DNA of 44,839 nt, taken from contig NZ_LIQX01000241.1 in NCBI RefSeq assembly GCF_001418475.1, positions 1 to 44,839 of the forward strand, given 5' to 3'. A program made the translations under genes and the position numbers. Numbering within the stretch: the first letter of the stretch is position 1; every line of letters begins with the position of its first letter. The notes beneath the pieces are model-generated. The model did no database searches, was not told where the DNA came from, and saw nothing but the letters and a program-made list of their open reading frames with translations. This document shows, one piece after another, positions 44,281-44,839 of the stretch. The stretch comes from Streptomyces ossamyceticus (lineage in GTDB: Bacteria; Actinomycetota; Actinomycetes; Streptomycetales; Streptomycetaceae).

Positions 44281-44839
44281 GGCGTCGGCCGGCGTGGCCC
44301 TGGTGTGTGCCGGGGCGGCGGCCTGGATGGTGGGCGGGGGCCGGGACAGCGTCCCTCGACGGGCCCGGTCCCTGCTGACCGGGGGCGGGGTGATCGGACC
44401 GCCGCCCTGGCAGAGGGTGGTCGGCCGGGTGCGGCAGCTCGGGTTCGAGTGGTGGGCGCCGGTGGCGGGGCTGCTCCTCGCTGTGCTGGGGGCCTCCGTG
44501 CTGCCGGTCCTCGCCGGGGCGGCCGGGGTGCCGCTGCTGCGACGGGTGAGGCGGGCGGCGGAGGAACGCCGGGCCCACGAGAGGCGCGGGGAAGCCGTGG
44601 TCGCGCTGTGCTCGGCGCTCGCCGGGGAGGTGCGGGCCGGACGGCAGCCGGGAGAGGCGTTGCTGCGGGCCGCACGGGACTCGGGCGGGCTCGGAGAGGC
44701 GCAGGCGGTGGTGCTGGCGGCGGCCCGGTTCGGCGGGGACGTGCCGGGCGCGCTCGCCGACGCGGCGCGGCAACCGGGCGCCGACGGACTGCTGGGGCTC
44801 GCCGCGTGCTGGCGGGTGGCCGTCGACCGGGGCGCGGGC
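44264..44839 (+). CDS. tadB: TadB-like type II secretion F family membrane protein (partial)
   Basis: Starts at GTG 44264, overlapping the tadA stop by 17 nt, and runs off the window after 192 codons. Early hydrophobic helix (VALVCAGAAAWMVGG), then a membrane segment WWAPVAGLLLAVLGASVLPVL, then the cytoplasmic RRGEAVVALCSALAGEVRAG and QPGEALLRAARDSGG motifs of T2SSF proteins. It forms the inner-membrane platform of a Tad-type pilus. Expression may suffer because the upstream part of the operon is cut by the prophage. Confidence 0.9.
   Translation, partial: MTGVDEASAGVALVCAGAAAWMVGGGRDSVPRRARSLLTGGGVIGPPPWQRVVGRVRQLGFEWWAPVAGLLLAVLGASVLPVLAGAAGVPLLRRVRRAAEERRAHERRGEAVVALCSALAGEVRAGRQPGEALLRAARDSGGLGEAQAVVLAAARFGGDVPGALADAARQPGADGLLGLAACWRVAVDRGAG

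Noticed and set aside
1..44839. tRNA or rRNA genes and insertion sequences
   Set aside because: I saw no cloverleaf with a matching T-arm, no rRNA segments, and no transposase; integration is in a protein gene, not a tRNA.

Overview
This is high-GC actinobacterial DNA, very probably Streptomyces. The evidence is the extreme G/C bias at third codon positions, many GTG starts, near-universal 1-4 nt gene overlaps, leaderless promoters, and families largely confined to that group (DUF5753/DUF6879 pairs, Tra/Spd-like transfer proteins). Almost the whole window (about 1-43,660) is a prophage with HK97-type head genes and a long-tail (siphovirus) gene set. It ends at the right in a large serine integrase that lies against a broken host tadA-like secretion ATPase gene, followed by the start of tadB. 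The left prophage end is not in the window.

Layout, left to right. (1) 1-2,650: three small, probably zinc-binding leftward genes next to a 42-bp perfect inverted repeat, then a divergent rightward module (small protein, DUF6879, HTH-DUF5753). (2) 2,656-4,408: lysis genes, namely a LysM amidase endolysin, a holin-like protein and two more membrane proteins. (3) 4,408-21,779: late genes, all leftward, read from 21,779 down. The order is small and large terminase, portal, prohead protease, major capsid, head-tail joining genes, tail tube, tail chaperones linked by a probable -1 frameshift (CCCAAAA at 12,239-12,245), tape measure, and a large LamG-bearing tail protein. (4) 21,881-25,844: an intrinsic terminator and possible cos region, a P-loop kinase-like gene and an HNH nuclease, then an accessory stretch with three different lipoprotein genes behind near-identical upstream elements. 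(5) 26,029-28,089: a rightward accessory island with an XRE-ImmA metallopeptidase gene overlapping a PIN-domain gene. (6) 28,283-40,574: a leftward early and replication region that looks like a Streptomyces conjugative element. It holds an FtsK/TraB-type translocase, Spd-like membrane proteins, small zinc-binding proteins, SSB, HNH-AP2 nuclease, primase-helicase and a J-domain protein. (7) 40,592-42,097: the lysogeny switch, with divergent XRE genes around an array of TTGCCA half-sites. (8) 42,136-43,632: serine integrase. (9) 43,669-44,839: host tadA remnant and tadB.

How the parts fit. The double-HTH protein at 41,087 is probably the immunity repressor and the small XRE protein at 40,592 the opposing regulator at the head of the leftward early operon. 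That operon supplies replication proteins and, unusually for a phage, a TraB/Spd-like set that could move DNA across hyphal cross-walls. The late operon starts at the terminase and runs through head, tail and lysis genes. Between them lie individually controlled accessory genes (lipoproteins, XRE-ImmA/PIN) of the kind expressed from a lysogen, possibly for immunity or exclusion of other phages. All functions are inferred from reading the translations; no database search was made.
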